A DNA stretch of 64,000 nucleotides from Ceratotherium simum simum (Eukaryota; Chordata; Mammalia; Perissodactyla; Rhinocerotidae). A program made the position numbers and the translations under genes. The stretch spans positions 23,956,111-24,020,110 of the forward strand of contig NW_004454180.1 of assembly GCF_000283155.1 (NCBI RefSeq). The letters are read 5' to 3'. Below are positions 53,945-64,000 of the stretch, piece after piece (the stretch's first letter is position 1; each line of letters starts with the position of its first letter). A model generated the notes under the pieces. The model was not told where the DNA came from and ran no database searches. It worked only from the letters and a program-made list of their open reading frames with translations.

Positions 53945-55385
53945 AATTCTCTGGGTTTGAAAATGTTTTTTATATGAAATCAAAGTATTATGATTAAATA
54001 AAACAAAGACGACTAGAACCCTAAGCTGCCCAAAACAAACACAACCACTATTTACATTTTAGAGCAGTGACTTTCCATTTTTTCTCCAATTTTCTAAAGC
54101 TTTCCTCTCCATGATTATGGTCAAAATCTGCATAAAATTTTGAGTTCTTCTTTTTCCCTTTATCGTTGTGTGTATTAGGGAATCAAATTACATGATACAC
54201 TCACATGTGCAAAAAGACTACAGCTTTTTAAATTGCTAGAGCTAACTTGATCCTTCTCATCAGCCTAGTAGGTAATGATCTTTCTCATCAACTTTAGCTT
54301 GACAGTTAATGATACTTTAGCCTTTTACAGCTAAACAATCTGTGTTTGTGAAATAGTCGATAAAGTTCAACCGTCTCTTTCAGGGCTGGGTTAAATAATC
54401 CCTTGGATGACTGAGCTTATTGCAGATAGATGCTCAATGTTTCAGATTTTCTTCCCTCCCTCTAATCCCTTACAAGATGGCAGCTGGGTGGGGATTTTTT
54501 GGAAGGTTGGGGGCAGGCAGGTAAATGGCTTCTGTGAGGTCATGGTGATGGGGAAACAGGTCTCAGGGTTTTACCCTTTATTCCAATGCCTGGCTTCTGC
54601 TGGTTCACTGGCCTTCTCAGAGCCCCCACATCCACTCTCCTGAGCCCACTGAGCCATCGCGGCCCCAGAATGCACATGCAGGATTTGGAGGGAGCTGAGG
54701 GACCTGTTTTCTGCTCATCTAGCTAGCCATCTTCATCAACCAGTTTTACACCATCTCTGCTACGCTACTTTGGGTATGGTCCTGAGTTGAAGGTGAGATC
54801 TTCCAAAGAGAGCAAAGGAAACAGCCCTGTGTTTCCAGATTTCTCTTCAACCTGTGGATAAGTCTCCCCACCCCTTAAAACACCTGTCTTAGAGGAGGAG
54901 TCAAGACATCTGAGCTTTCCACCGAGTTCTCCTAATTCTTCTCCCTTCTAATTTGGACTCTCCCCTGTGTTAGCATGAATGGAATGGTTCTTTCCTCTTT
55001 CTGCCTGGCTAGAACTACCATACCATACTGTTTATCCGTGGTTTCTGTGCACTTAAAAAACGAAACCAAACCAAACAGAAAACACTTTTATCAGGTCAAA
55101 CTCCTGATATGAAGAAAGGGGAACTTTGAAATTTAGAAACCCTTGCTGTCACTCCACAACCTGGCTTTCAGGTTGTCTATGTTCTTAGGGAAGTCTGTTT
55201 TGAGACTCCAAGCTGATCCATGAAGCCATAATGTCTGAGGCAGTACCCATTCTCTCCTTCCCTGGGGCAATAACCTCATTGCTCAGCTGTGACCTAACAC
55301 GATTTGCGAGAAAAAGAAAATATGTCCATTTGAAATTTCTAAGTATTATGCATTTTAAAATTACATCAAAAAACACCCCTGCATG
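53945..55385. other. Unique non-coding sequence
   Basis: Repeat-poor. A higher-GC patch at 54440-54900 contains no CpG island and no recognised exon. Frame 54407-54643 has no signature. Confidence 0.5.
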
Positions 55386-55389
55386 CTCT

Positions 55390-55520
55390 GGTGTTATGTA
55401 CTGAGCACTGTGATAGGAGACCTATGTACTTTAACTTATTTAATCCTTGAGTTTATTTAATGTTTTATTCTCATTTTACAAATGAAACATTGAGGCTCGA
55501 AAGTAACTTTCCCTGGGTTT
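55390..55520 (-). repeat. MIR SINE, antisense
   Basis: 'tgttatgtactgagcactgtgataggagacctatgtactttaacttatttaatcc' and 'ttctcattttacaaatgaaacattgaggctcgaaagtaac' are the reversed MIR core. Confidence 0.88.
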
Positions 55521-55689
55521 CACAAAAAGGGTATTTTTTCAACTACATAGTGTCCAATATTTAACCAAGTGCATGCACCACTGTTTATTTAACCATTACT
55601 CCATATTTGGACATTTAAGTCACCTCAGGTTATTTTAAAGGCAGATTTACACCTCCTACTACAAGGACCTGGTGCTTAGAATTCAAAGG

Positions 55690-56130
55690 CTACTTCAAAC
55701 CAAATGGAGGAAAACTCATAGATTAAAAGAAAACTAAAAGATACATCAACGACCAATTGCAATGCAATGACCTTAGTTGAATCTTAATTCAAACACAACG
55801 TAAAAAAAAAAAAAATCAGTTGGGAAAATCTGAACATTGATTAAATGGATATTTGAGGATAATAAGGAATTATCATTTATTTTGTAGGTATCTTGGCTTT
55901 TAAAGAGTTCTTAGAGATATATACTGAATTGTTACAGATGAAGTCATGTTGGGATTGTTTCAATCTAATACAAAGGTGGAGAGTTGGGTGGGAGTGGGAG
56001 GGGTAGATGGAACAAAATTGGCCATAATTTGATCATTGTTGAAGCTGGGTGATGGGTACACGGGGGTTCATTATCCCATTCTTTTGTATATGTTTGAAAC
56101 TTTCCATAAAGAAATGTTTTTAAAAATGGG
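55690..56130 (+). repeat. L1M 3' end, sense
   Basis: 'ctaaaagatacatcaacgaccaattgcaatgcaatgaccttag', 'ttgattaaatggatatttgaggataataaggaattatc', 'ataatttgatcattgttgaagctgggtgatgggtacacgggggttcattatcc' and 'tttgaaactttccataaag' are the 3' untranslated region of an old L1 in full order. Confidence 0.92.
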
Positions 56131-57685
56131 GTAACAACTAGAATAGCATTCCTATGCTATCTGAGTTTTGAGCAAGGAAGTATTCTTTTGCTAATATTAT
56201 TAAGCAAACATGTATTTGCATGATTTTGGTTCAGTTCCCCATCCCCTGACCCCTCACCCTCAACCACATTCCTTTTACATACTATATATATCACCTGACA
56301 AATTCCTTTTGGGTAAGCCTTGTTAGATGAAAATTCTTCCTCCACGTGGAGTAAAGAGAGGTAGTCGATGCTCTTGAGTGATGTGTGTGTGTGTTGAGGG
56401 CACACGATTAACGCAGCTGGTGAGCACCATGGTTCTGTGAAATAGGCCTTGCAGAGCCTTGTTATCCCACTTCGTGCTGCAGTTTTATCTTGTTTCTGAG
56501 GAAGTGTTTCCCCTGCCAGGAAGGAAGGAAATTTGAAAATAAGTGCCAGCTTCAAATGCCCAGGAGGCACACACTGACATCTCCCACTTGTCTGGTTGGT
56601 AAAACCAGGCTGTCCTGCAGAGTGTCTCATTAACACCAGGGGCTTGGCCAGGCAGGGTGCCCCATTTTGAGCATGCGTGCTATCTGGGCACAGTTTTTAC
56701 TCGATCCATGAACTGTACTAAAGTCACATTGCATTAGACCCTCAAAGTGTATTTGTTTTCTGTAGAAATGCTTACACCATCTCTTCTCCTCGCTCCTCCC
56801 TATGCTACTGAACCAGGTATCTGGCAATTCCAGCTCCACTGACAGGAGAGGCAGCAACATTTCACTCATTACTCTTCCCCTCTCAATATTATTCAGAATT
56901 GTCATTCATATAATTATTAACATTTGTTAAAGGGAAGAAGGAGGAAAGGGGGCAAAGGTAACCCATATGGGGGAGAGGGAGAGCAAAGAATGTAAGATAT
57001 TGTTCATTGCAGAATATGAATGAAGCAAGTACGTTGTTGTCTCGAGATTCTAGTGGGAGTCTGAAATGGAGACAAAACACTGAAAAATAGATTAAGGATG
57101 TGAATTTTTTCATAAGGCACACAATGAAATTTAATGTATAGGAAAAAAATTCCCTTGAATTTCATAGCTTCCTTTTATACTCTGTTCGAGCTAATGCCAG
57201 GATTCAGGATGAAAGATGGTGGTCTTTCATTAAGTCACTTTCTCTCCTATAGTTTCTCTACAAAATTCAAAAGAAACCAGGAGCATGCCATTAAAAGTAT
57301 TCCCATGCCAGTCAGTCTAAGACATATCTCATCATCCAACTCCCAGGATATACCAGCTACTTCTTCATATCTTTTTCTCCCAAAACCCTATTGTTGGCCT
57401 TGTCAGTTTTATACAGGTTGACAATTCAATGTGGAGCACATTGATTTCTGCAGACACAAGCAAGAGGGGACAAGTTGTAGGTGGTGTTGGTAGTAGAGAT
57501 TAACAGGTATTAATGGGGTAAATTTTCTGCTCTAGTTCTTTCAAGGACAGCCACTATCAGGAAATGCTTCAGAGTTTTAAACTGAAAGCAAATGGAAGAA
57601 AAGGAAGCATGAAATAGGCAGATCCTGACTTATTTGTATACTCCATTTTTACCAGCCTTGGTCAGAAACTAACTAACTAACTTAC
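56130..57685. other. Unique non-coding sequence with the longest open frame
   Basis: Holds the longest ATG frame of the window, 159 codons on the minus strand at 56157-56636. The translation has no recognisable domain, membrane pattern or compositional bias and no promoter, splice or poly(A) context, so it is treated as chance. A second minus frame (56630-56905) overlaps its start by a few bases but is likewise unsupported. Confidence 0.55.
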
Positions 57686-57689
57686 CAGT

Positions 57690-57905
57690 AAGAACCTGGA
57701 TGGTTCACACATTTTATTTAATTAAATCCTTAGAAGCATGTAGAGACGTAAATTTAGTCTCTCTATTATACATATAAGGAAACTGAAAATTTAGAGAAGT
57801 TCAGTAACTTACCCCAAATCATACAGGTAGGAAGTCGCAGAGTAAACTTCTAAACCAGCTTTGTCTGAATCTAGCATCTGTTTTCTTTCTACTGCGCCTC
57901 ATTGA
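57690..57905 (-). repeat. MIR SINE, antisense, near full length
   Basis: 'cacattttatttaattaaatccttagaagc', 'atacatataaggaaactgaaaatttagagaagttcagtaacttaccccaaatcatacaggtagg' (in parts) and 'ctaaaccagctttgtctgaatctagcatctg' are the reversed MIR. Confidence 0.93.
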
Positions 57906-57967
57906 CTCTGTTACTGCAAAGGAGATAGTGCTGAAGGAGTTCATGGGCTTTGGAAGAATAAATGCTG

Positions 57968-58165
57968 TTTTTTTTTTTTTCTGGTGAGGAAGATTGGCCC
58001 TGAGCTAACATCTGTGCCCATCTTCCTCTATTTTGTATATGGGACACTGCTATAATAGGGCTTGGTGAGCAGCACGTAGGTCCATGCTCAGGATCCGAAC
58101 CCGCGAACCCCAGGCCGCTGAAGTGGAGGGCGTGAGCTTAACCACTACGGCACCAGGCCGGCCCC
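57968..58165 (-). mobile_element. ERE SINE (single tail module), antisense
   Basis: T-run, reversed tail module 'ccctgagctaacatctgtgcc', body 'tcctctattttgtatatggg', reversed B box in 'ggatccgaaccc', head 'caccaggccggcccc' at right. Target duplication not obvious. Only one tail module is present. Confidence 0.95.
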
Positions 58166-59165
58166 AAAGAGAAATCTTTTTACTTTTGGTTGATGCCTAT
58201 GTCTATACTCCTTACTCCAGACATTGGGAAGCTGTAAACTTTCCCAAATTACAATAATTATGACTACTTGTATAAGGCAAGGTGTCATCGAAAAGCAAAA
58301 AAATACATAGATTATAATCTGTCATTCTTTGTGGGGCCCTGAGCAAATGTCTAAATTCTCTGGGCCCAAATCATCTCAGCCAAATATAATTTGATTAGAT
58401 CAAGTCTAAGTTATCTTTTTCTTCTGTGATTCTCTTTTCTTAGTGGATGGATTGTAAATCTCGGTAAATCAGAACGGCAACTTTAAAAATCTGAGTGCTC
58501 AGTTGGGTTGGATTAAAAAAATCCTCTTCTTAAATTGACTTTCCATTTTAGCCTCTCTCTTTCTCTCTCTCTCTATGCATATGTATGTACATGTATGTCA
58601 CACACACACACATGCACACACACAGACACCTGGCACACCCCACACCCTACACAATTAGCATTATTATTTTTACTCAAGGAAGGGCAATTCAGAGTAGGTT
58701 CCATACACAAAGCACATAGAAAAAGAGTGGTCCAGGCAGTTCAGTTATTCAGTACAGTTTGAACATTAAGACAACAGCCCTTCATCCATGCCACTGTCCT
58801 CCATCACCCTTTGTGAACTCATGGAGGGTTGTTGATCTGGACCCAAGTCCAGAATTCTGGCTGCTTTGGAATGAGCCTGCAGTGGCCTCCTCCACCTCCA
58901 AACTCTGAGGAAACAATTAACGAGGTGCAGTAAAAACAAATAAATGTTACATTCAGACACAGGCCTTGGATAGCTTTTGAGGGCACATTTTTCAGCCATC
59001 CACAGTGGTAACTTTTGGCTTTTCACTGTATTTAGACTCTGGGTGCTATGGAGGAAATGTTACCAGCCGTGCTGTGGCATCCTTACCCCTAGTGAGAGAG
59101 TGAGACTCTTAGCTTGATGAAGTCTTCCTGCCACAGATACTGTCAGCACGTGACTGTCTTTCCTG
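58165..59165. other. Unique sequence with microsatellites
   Basis: A (TC)n tract at 58553-58574 and a (CA)n-like tract at 58600-58628 lie together. The rest is non-repetitive with no gene called. Confidence 0.55.
58553..58628. repeat. Compound microsatellite (TC)n...(CA)n
   Basis: ctctctttctctctctctct is followed by alternating 'atgcatatgtatgtacatgtatg' and then cacacacacacatgcacaca. The frame at 58535-58762 is composition-driven. Confidence 0.92.
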
Positions 59166-59169
59166 CCAA

Positions 59170-59270
59170 TGGAAAACTTCTCTAGGGCAGGGTGTACTGT
59201 AGACATCCTTTATTGCTCCAGCCCCAGCTCAGCGCCTGACATGCAGTGGGCAGTACATCAAGAAAATAGC
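59170..59270 (+). repeat. L2 LINE 3' end, partial
   Basis: 'cttctctagggcagggtgtactgtagacatcctttattgctccagccccagctcagcgcctgacatgcagtgggcag' (in parts) follows the L2 end. Confidence 0.72.
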
Positions 59271-59287
59271 AACATGTAATTTGTAGT

Positions 59288-59512
59288 TGAAGAAAACATG
59301 AATTTCGGAGCCAGGCATCCCTGGTTTCAATGTTCTGGTTTTGCTAATTAGTCTGTGTGTTTGGGGAAAAGTCAGTTAAATTCTCTGAGCCTCATTTCCT
59401 TATCAGTAAAATGGGATTAATAAAACTTCCTTGGAATGTTATATAAGGTTTGGAGACAGTGTAGACACAGCTGCTATTGAATAGTCGGCACTCAATGAGT
59501 GGCAGTCAACAT
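59288..59512 (+). repeat. MIR SINE
   Basis: 'gaatttcggagccaggcatccctggtttc', 'ggggaaaagtcagttaaattctctgagcctcatttccttatcagtaaaatgggattaataaaac' (in parts) and 'gaatagtcggcactcaatgagtgg' give the full MIR. Confidence 0.92.
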
Positions 59513-59514
59513 CA

Positions 59515-61400
59515 GCAGTATTTGAGGCCGGCAGCACTAAAGAAGTGTTGGAACAACCCCGAATGATGATAAGGAGCTGGATTATAAACCATCACGTCAA
59601 TAGAGAAGGAAACTGCCATGAACTTATGAAGAAGAAAGAATTTTCTCATTTAAAATACAAAGAAAAGAGTTTTAACAATTAAGAGTCACTGTCTTGTAAG
59701 GTAGTGAGATTCCTGCCAAAAAGAAGAAAAGACTTCAAGCTGTCTTAGAAAAACTGCTTCTAGTTGGGAAGAAAGTTACACTGGAGCATTGCTGGGAGAC
59801 TTCCAATTCAGCAGTTTCTGAAATCCAGATTCATTGTTGGGAGCGAAGGCTTCCCAGTCAAACCGTGAGCCATACTGTTCAAGACAAGTTATTCATAATT
59901 TGCCTTTGCTGCAATTGCATAAATTCTTTGGGGGGAATTGAAGAGACTACAACTAACTTTTAATGAATCAAGCAGTTTTGCTAACATCAACAAAAAAATA
60001 ATAAGAAAGAAGGCAAAACATAGTTTGTAAGGAAGGGAGTGATAATCATTCAACATTTGATTCACTCTCTAAACACAGTGAATGTAGTCACACGGTTTTG
60101 AAAAATCTCCCAGGACCAAAATACAATAGCTCACCTTATCTCGTGCTGACCAGCATGTGGGCTCAGGCTTGGTGTACGTTTCAATCAAGTTCCCATTTTT
60201 GGGGAGTGTGGCAAATGTGTGAAGAGGAGCAAATTCAGCCCATGTGTGACCCCATGGAGCTGACGTTCCAGCAGGACACACAAGGTAGCGGGTCAGACAG
60301 GCGTGCTTTCTAGAGGAAAGATGACAGAACCGGACATCCTCGTGAGCGCCACCAACAGATGAGTGGGGCACTGGTATTTGTGTCTATCAAGGAACAAAAT
60401 TTTAATTAGGAGACTATTGAAAGACTAAATTATAATGTCTGGTCCAGTGACATCAGAAATTGAGACTTGGCATGACTAAGTTAGCCCTCACTCACTCGGA
60501 GAGTCTACACCATAAAGTCACAAATACTCTCATCCCTGCATCTTCTGGGATGAACAGCAGGTCTGCCCAATGTGAGGTTGTTTACACACAGGGCCCTAAA
60601 GACTTATATGTACTCAATGGACTCATGAGAGGTCCCACTTTTATGGTGCCCTACTCATCCTTGTACACACACACCCACCCTCACACACACATACCCCTCC
60701 TATACTTCAAGATAGCCTCGATGGCACTTCCTCTGGTAAGCTTTCTTTTATTTCCCCTCTCCCTCCCCACCTTTGTGTTTCTTTTATAAATTAGAATGTG
60801 TATACAGTAATGTGTTTTCTTGCATTTTGCCCAAATGAAAATCTTGGCTTCTCTTGGCACTTAAATTTTTCGTGTAGAACTTTAAAAACTTTTTTTAATG
60901 ATATAGAGAAATCTATTGATCTTTCCCTTCATTAGCCTAATTTCTTGAAATTAAGGGCACAGCCTTATTCTTTTGAGAAACATTTATAGAAAATTATACG
61001 TCATGAATCTCAGTTTGTAGAGCCCCACAGGCAGCCTGTACTTGTTTTCAATTCTGTGAAGTGGAGAAACAATTATTAATATATAGAAGTCCTCTTCCCC
61101 TGGCCTACTAAAAGGATTCTGGCTTTGCCCTAAACTTCTTCCCCTGCCCCACCCTCTGAGGATGATCTTTCCATGCCAAGCTCTTTCTTTGGGATTTCAT
61201 GGTACAGAATCAAGAAGAATAGTGGCCCAGGAGAAGGAAATTCAGAAGGTTCACTGGGAAGAGATTTAGAGAGAAATGCTAGGGAGCAAGCAAGCATAGT
61301 GTCTAAGGGGAGTGAACACAGAAAACAAATAAGAATTTAATATATTGCTGGGGTTTGTCACTATCCTTCATAGGTTTTGAAAAATACAAGCAAAAAACCT
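59515..61400. other. Unique non-coding sequence
   Basis: No gene or interspersed repeat recognised. A (CA)-rich patch lies at 60664-60692. Frames at 60069-60371 (minus), 60098-60313 and 60460-60789 have no protein-family signature. Confidence 0.5.
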
Positions 61401-61404
61401 GTGT

Positions 61405-61430
61405 TTTTTGTTTTGTTTTGTTTTGTTTTT
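61405..61430. repeat. (TTTTG)n simple repeat
   Basis: ttttg is repeated about five times directly beside the L1 poly-T. It is the reverse complement of a CAAAA-type tail, so it is probably part of the L1 A-tail. Confidence 0.85.
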
Positions 61431-61585
61431 AAATTTTTTGTTTATTGCAGTAACATTGGTTTATAACATTGTAAAAATTTCAGGTGTACATCATTGTACT
61501 TCTATTTCTGCATAGATTACATCATGTTCACCACCAAAATACTAATTACAACCCATCACCACACACATGTACCCAATTATCGAAA
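61431..61585 (-). mobile_element. Younger perissodactyl-type L1 3' end, antisense
   Basis: Nearly identical over about 140 bp to the fragment at 6409-6645 ('tttgtttattgcagtaacattggtttat', 'acattgtaaaaatttcaggtg', 'catcatgttcaccaccaaaatactaattac'). It is more severely 5'-truncated, ending at 'acccaattatc'. Target duplication not certain; aaaaaac occurs on both sides. Confidence 0.88.
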
Positions 61586-62009
61586 AAACATTTTGTTTGT
61601 TGGAGGGTTTTTCTGTGATCTCAACACTGCTCTGGACTACATGTATTATAATTTTATAAGCAATGCTTTTAAAATTTATGAATATGAGCATGTGCACGTC
61701 TCTACGATTTTCTATAATATATGTTCTCAATCCTTCAGATACTTGGTTTCCCACATCCTTTCCTTTTTCTCATCAGAAGCCCCTCTGGTCTCATAGTGGT
61801 TTCCTTTCCCCAGCCACTTAATGAACAGTTACTTAAATGAACTGTGATATACGTCTGTCCTGGCATGCTCTCAAATTAAATTCATTATAAATGTTGCGTT
61901 GCTTAGGCTAACATGCCTCTTATCATCCCAGAAAATGAAATTACAGGCTCATTTTTCAGAAGTAGCTAAGAAAAGCCTACACTCATAAATGTTCTCATTG
62001 TTGAGGTAG

Positions 62010-62240
62010 TGTCACCTGGTGGTTAAGAGCTCATCTCTGACACCCATCCTCATGGTTCATTCTTAGTTCAGCTACTATTATCTGTGTAATCTTGGGAAAG
62101 TTACTTGACCTCGCTATGCCTCAGTGTCCTCACCTAAAGGGAGAATATTAATAATGCTAACCTCATGGGGTTGTAGTGACACTGTAAATGAGTCAGTTCA
62201 TGTAAAGAATTCATAGAGTAGCTGACACCTAACATGGTAA
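62010..62240 (+). repeat. MIR SINE, near full length
   Basis: 'cacctggtggttaagagctcatctctgac', 'gtgtaatcttgggaaagttacttgacctcgctatgcctcag', 'ctaacctcatggggttgtagtgac' and 'gtagctgacacctaacatgg' are the MIR blocks in order, including the tRNA-derived head. Confidence 0.94.
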
Positions 62241-62344
62241 TTGTCCCCAAATAGGAGGTACTTTAAGAGGTCATCCGACAGATACTGCATGAAAAGTTGG
62301 TAAAACTGAAGGCGACCGTATTTGGTGATCCATATTTGAGTTCC

Positions 62345-62825
62345 TGGTTCTGATTTATCCATGCACTCATTCAGTGGTGATTCACCCAGCCCCTGCCATG
62401 GCAGTTCTGGTATTACGCCAGTAATCATGGCACAAAGATGACTAAGACAAAGTCGTTCCCCACAAAGAGTTCACAGACTATAAAGGGAATCAACACATAA
62501 ACTAATTAAAATGCAGTGGGAAAGTACAGGATTTCAAAAGGCCTATAATGTACAAAGCCGGAGCAAAGAAGGAGTAAATCAAACTGTCCAGGCTTGGGAA
62601 GACTTCCTAAAGGAGATGAAAGATTAGCTGAGTTGTTGAGGGTGAATAGGCACCCGCCAGGCAAACAAGCGGAAGAAATCAATTCCAGGCAAAGTAAATA
62701 GTGTACGAATTTATGAAATAGCAAGCAATTTAGTCTTACTGGAATATAGAGTTTGAGTCAAGGAATGGCGATAGACGGTGCCAGAACCGTGGATAGGAGC
62801 CACACAGGCCTTGTGGGCCCTGCTA
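62345..62825 (-). repeat. L2 LINE, antisense
   Basis: 'tccatgcactcattcagtggtgattcacccagcccctgcc', 'gatgactaagacaaagtcgttccccacaaagagttcacagac', 'gaagacttcctaaaggagatgaaag' and 'aattccaggcaaagtaaatag' with 'ggccttgtgggcc' follow the reversed L2 3' half. Confidence 0.85.
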
Positions 62826-62829
62826 AGAA

Positions 62830-64000
62830 GACAGATCTAAGTCAGAGACGGCTGCTGTTTGTTGCATATCTGTGTCTATGTAACTAAGGCTCCAACTCAG
62901 AGTTGCCGCCATACCCTGAGCAGACACATTTATGACCAGGTGGGTGTTTGATTCCACCCATACTCATGTTTTCCTACATAAGCACCATTTGACTGGAGTG
63001 CTTGAGTTTGGAACCTTGGAAAGAGGAATTCATCCAGAATAAGCAAAGTGGCAACATGGATGAATTACACACGGATATATCAAGAAGTGTGCAGAGGCCC
63101 TGATATAACTGATTGCAATGACCATTACACTTTTCTCATTTAAACACCAATTCCTCATTTAGAGGGATTGGTAGTTTTCAAATTCCAGGTCCAAGTTTTC
63201 TTTAAGACCTCTTGTTCAGACTAAACTTGTCATCATTTTCTGTGTCTAGAAATATTCTGGCTGCTCACCTTTCTTCTGAATGTTTTAACTAAGCTGCTAA
63301 CGAGCCTTTTCCCCTAACTTGCCTTTCATCTTACACGCGCATCTCTTTGCACTTGTCCATTCATGATATTTCAGTACATTGCTGAAGGGGGACCACTTCC
63401 CTCCATCTAATGAAGTACTTGGGAGGCATCTTGGTTTAGTTTAACATATTCTTCCTCCAACTGATGTTCTTCGCAAAGCAGCCTGTTTTTATGGACACTT
63501 TTCTAAGGAAAACCATTTTTCACCAGATTATTGCCTTCATCGATTATGAACTCTGCCCTCTAGACAGAGGAAAATCCTCAGCCATAGGTCTACTAGAACT
63601 CGATTGACAACTTCAATCTTTCTAGTTTTCCTGACAACCATGGTTGACTAACCAGGAGCCCCAATAAAGGATCTGGCTACCCAGCTAAAGTTAGTCCTAC
63701 CCTAGATATTCCATGCCTCCAGTCTGTTCTCGTGGCCCTTCTCCTTTCCCATGAGCTGGAGAACTCATGGATCGTTTTGCTTTAGGTAAAAAGGAAAAAC
63801 TAATTAGCTAACTGCTGATAGGAAGATCGCCTGCCTCAGAACAGCACATCATTTCTACGTGTTCTTTGCCTGTTTTCCCTTCTCAAAACGTCCATTTCTG
63901 CCTACAAATGGTCAGCACAAAACAAAATCATCCTGTTTAGTATGTGATGTGTTGGCTTCTATTATAATTGCTGCCTCACCTATCGAAACTCCTTTGGGGC
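62830..64000. other. Unique non-coding sequence
   Basis: No repeat, RNA gene or coding frame recognised up to the window end. Confidence 0.5.

Noticed and set aside
56157..56636. 159-codon open frame on the minus strand, the longest in the window
   Set aside because: No domain, signal peptide, membrane segment or composition bias; no splice or poly(A) context. A frame this long can arise by chance across six frames of 64 kb.

Overview
This is nuclear DNA from a mammal, almost certainly a perissodactyl and most likely a horse-type genome (Equus). The diagnostic signal is ten copies of the tRNA-derived ERE SINE family, which has a GGGGCCGGCCC-type head, a GGTTCGGATCC-type B box and a tail containing 'ATGTTAGCTCAGGGC'. 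They lie among older pan-mammalian MIR, L2, L1M, MaLR and MER (hAT) repeats. The DNA is AT-rich and poor in CpG outside young SINEs.

No protein-coding gene, tRNA, rRNA, CpG island, bacterial-type operon or CRISPR array can be supported. The longest ATG-started open frame is 159 codons, resembles nothing I recognise, and has no splice or domain context. The window is best read as intergenic or deep-intronic sequence. I cannot name the locus.

Layout. 1-7 kb: unique DNA, an antisense L1M 3' end, a MIR and a stacked nest of retroelements at 5.0-6.8 kb (MaLR LTR split by an L1, which is itself split by an ERV-type LTR, plus a younger L1 fragment in the MaLR). 8.3-11 kb: a long repeat-poor stretch. 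11-12.5 kb: antisense L2 and an ERE. 12.5-23.9 kb: mostly unique with MIR copies, two MLT1-type LTRs in the wider region, a perfect 20-bp tandem duplication and a MER5A. 24.2-25.6 kb: a long antisense L2 with degraded reverse-transcriptase coding sequence, interrupted by an ERE. 25.6-30.1 kb: AT-rich DNA ending in an L1 ORF2-type remnant and a perfect palindrome. 30-37 kb: MIR, L2, an MLT1A-like LTR and an ERE. 38.1-38.9 kb: a repeat-free block rich in homeodomain-type TAAT motifs. 40-45.8 kb: L1 3' end, AT-rich DNA, and EREs nested in an L2 and beside an old hAT-like repeat. 46.9-52.8 kb: the densest SINE region (four EREs), with an imperfect 32-bp inverted repeat at 48.1 kb and a 1.3-kb antisense L1M. 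53-64 kb: a MER20, an L1 3' end, an ERE, MIR/L2 copies, microsatellites and unique DNA.

Nothing here functions as a gene system. The content is a layered record of retrotransposition. The items most worth a second look are the 48.1-kb hairpin, the nested insertions that order repeat ages, the composite ERE subtype with a (CA)n tail, and a few repeat-free blocks that could be conserved non-coding elements.
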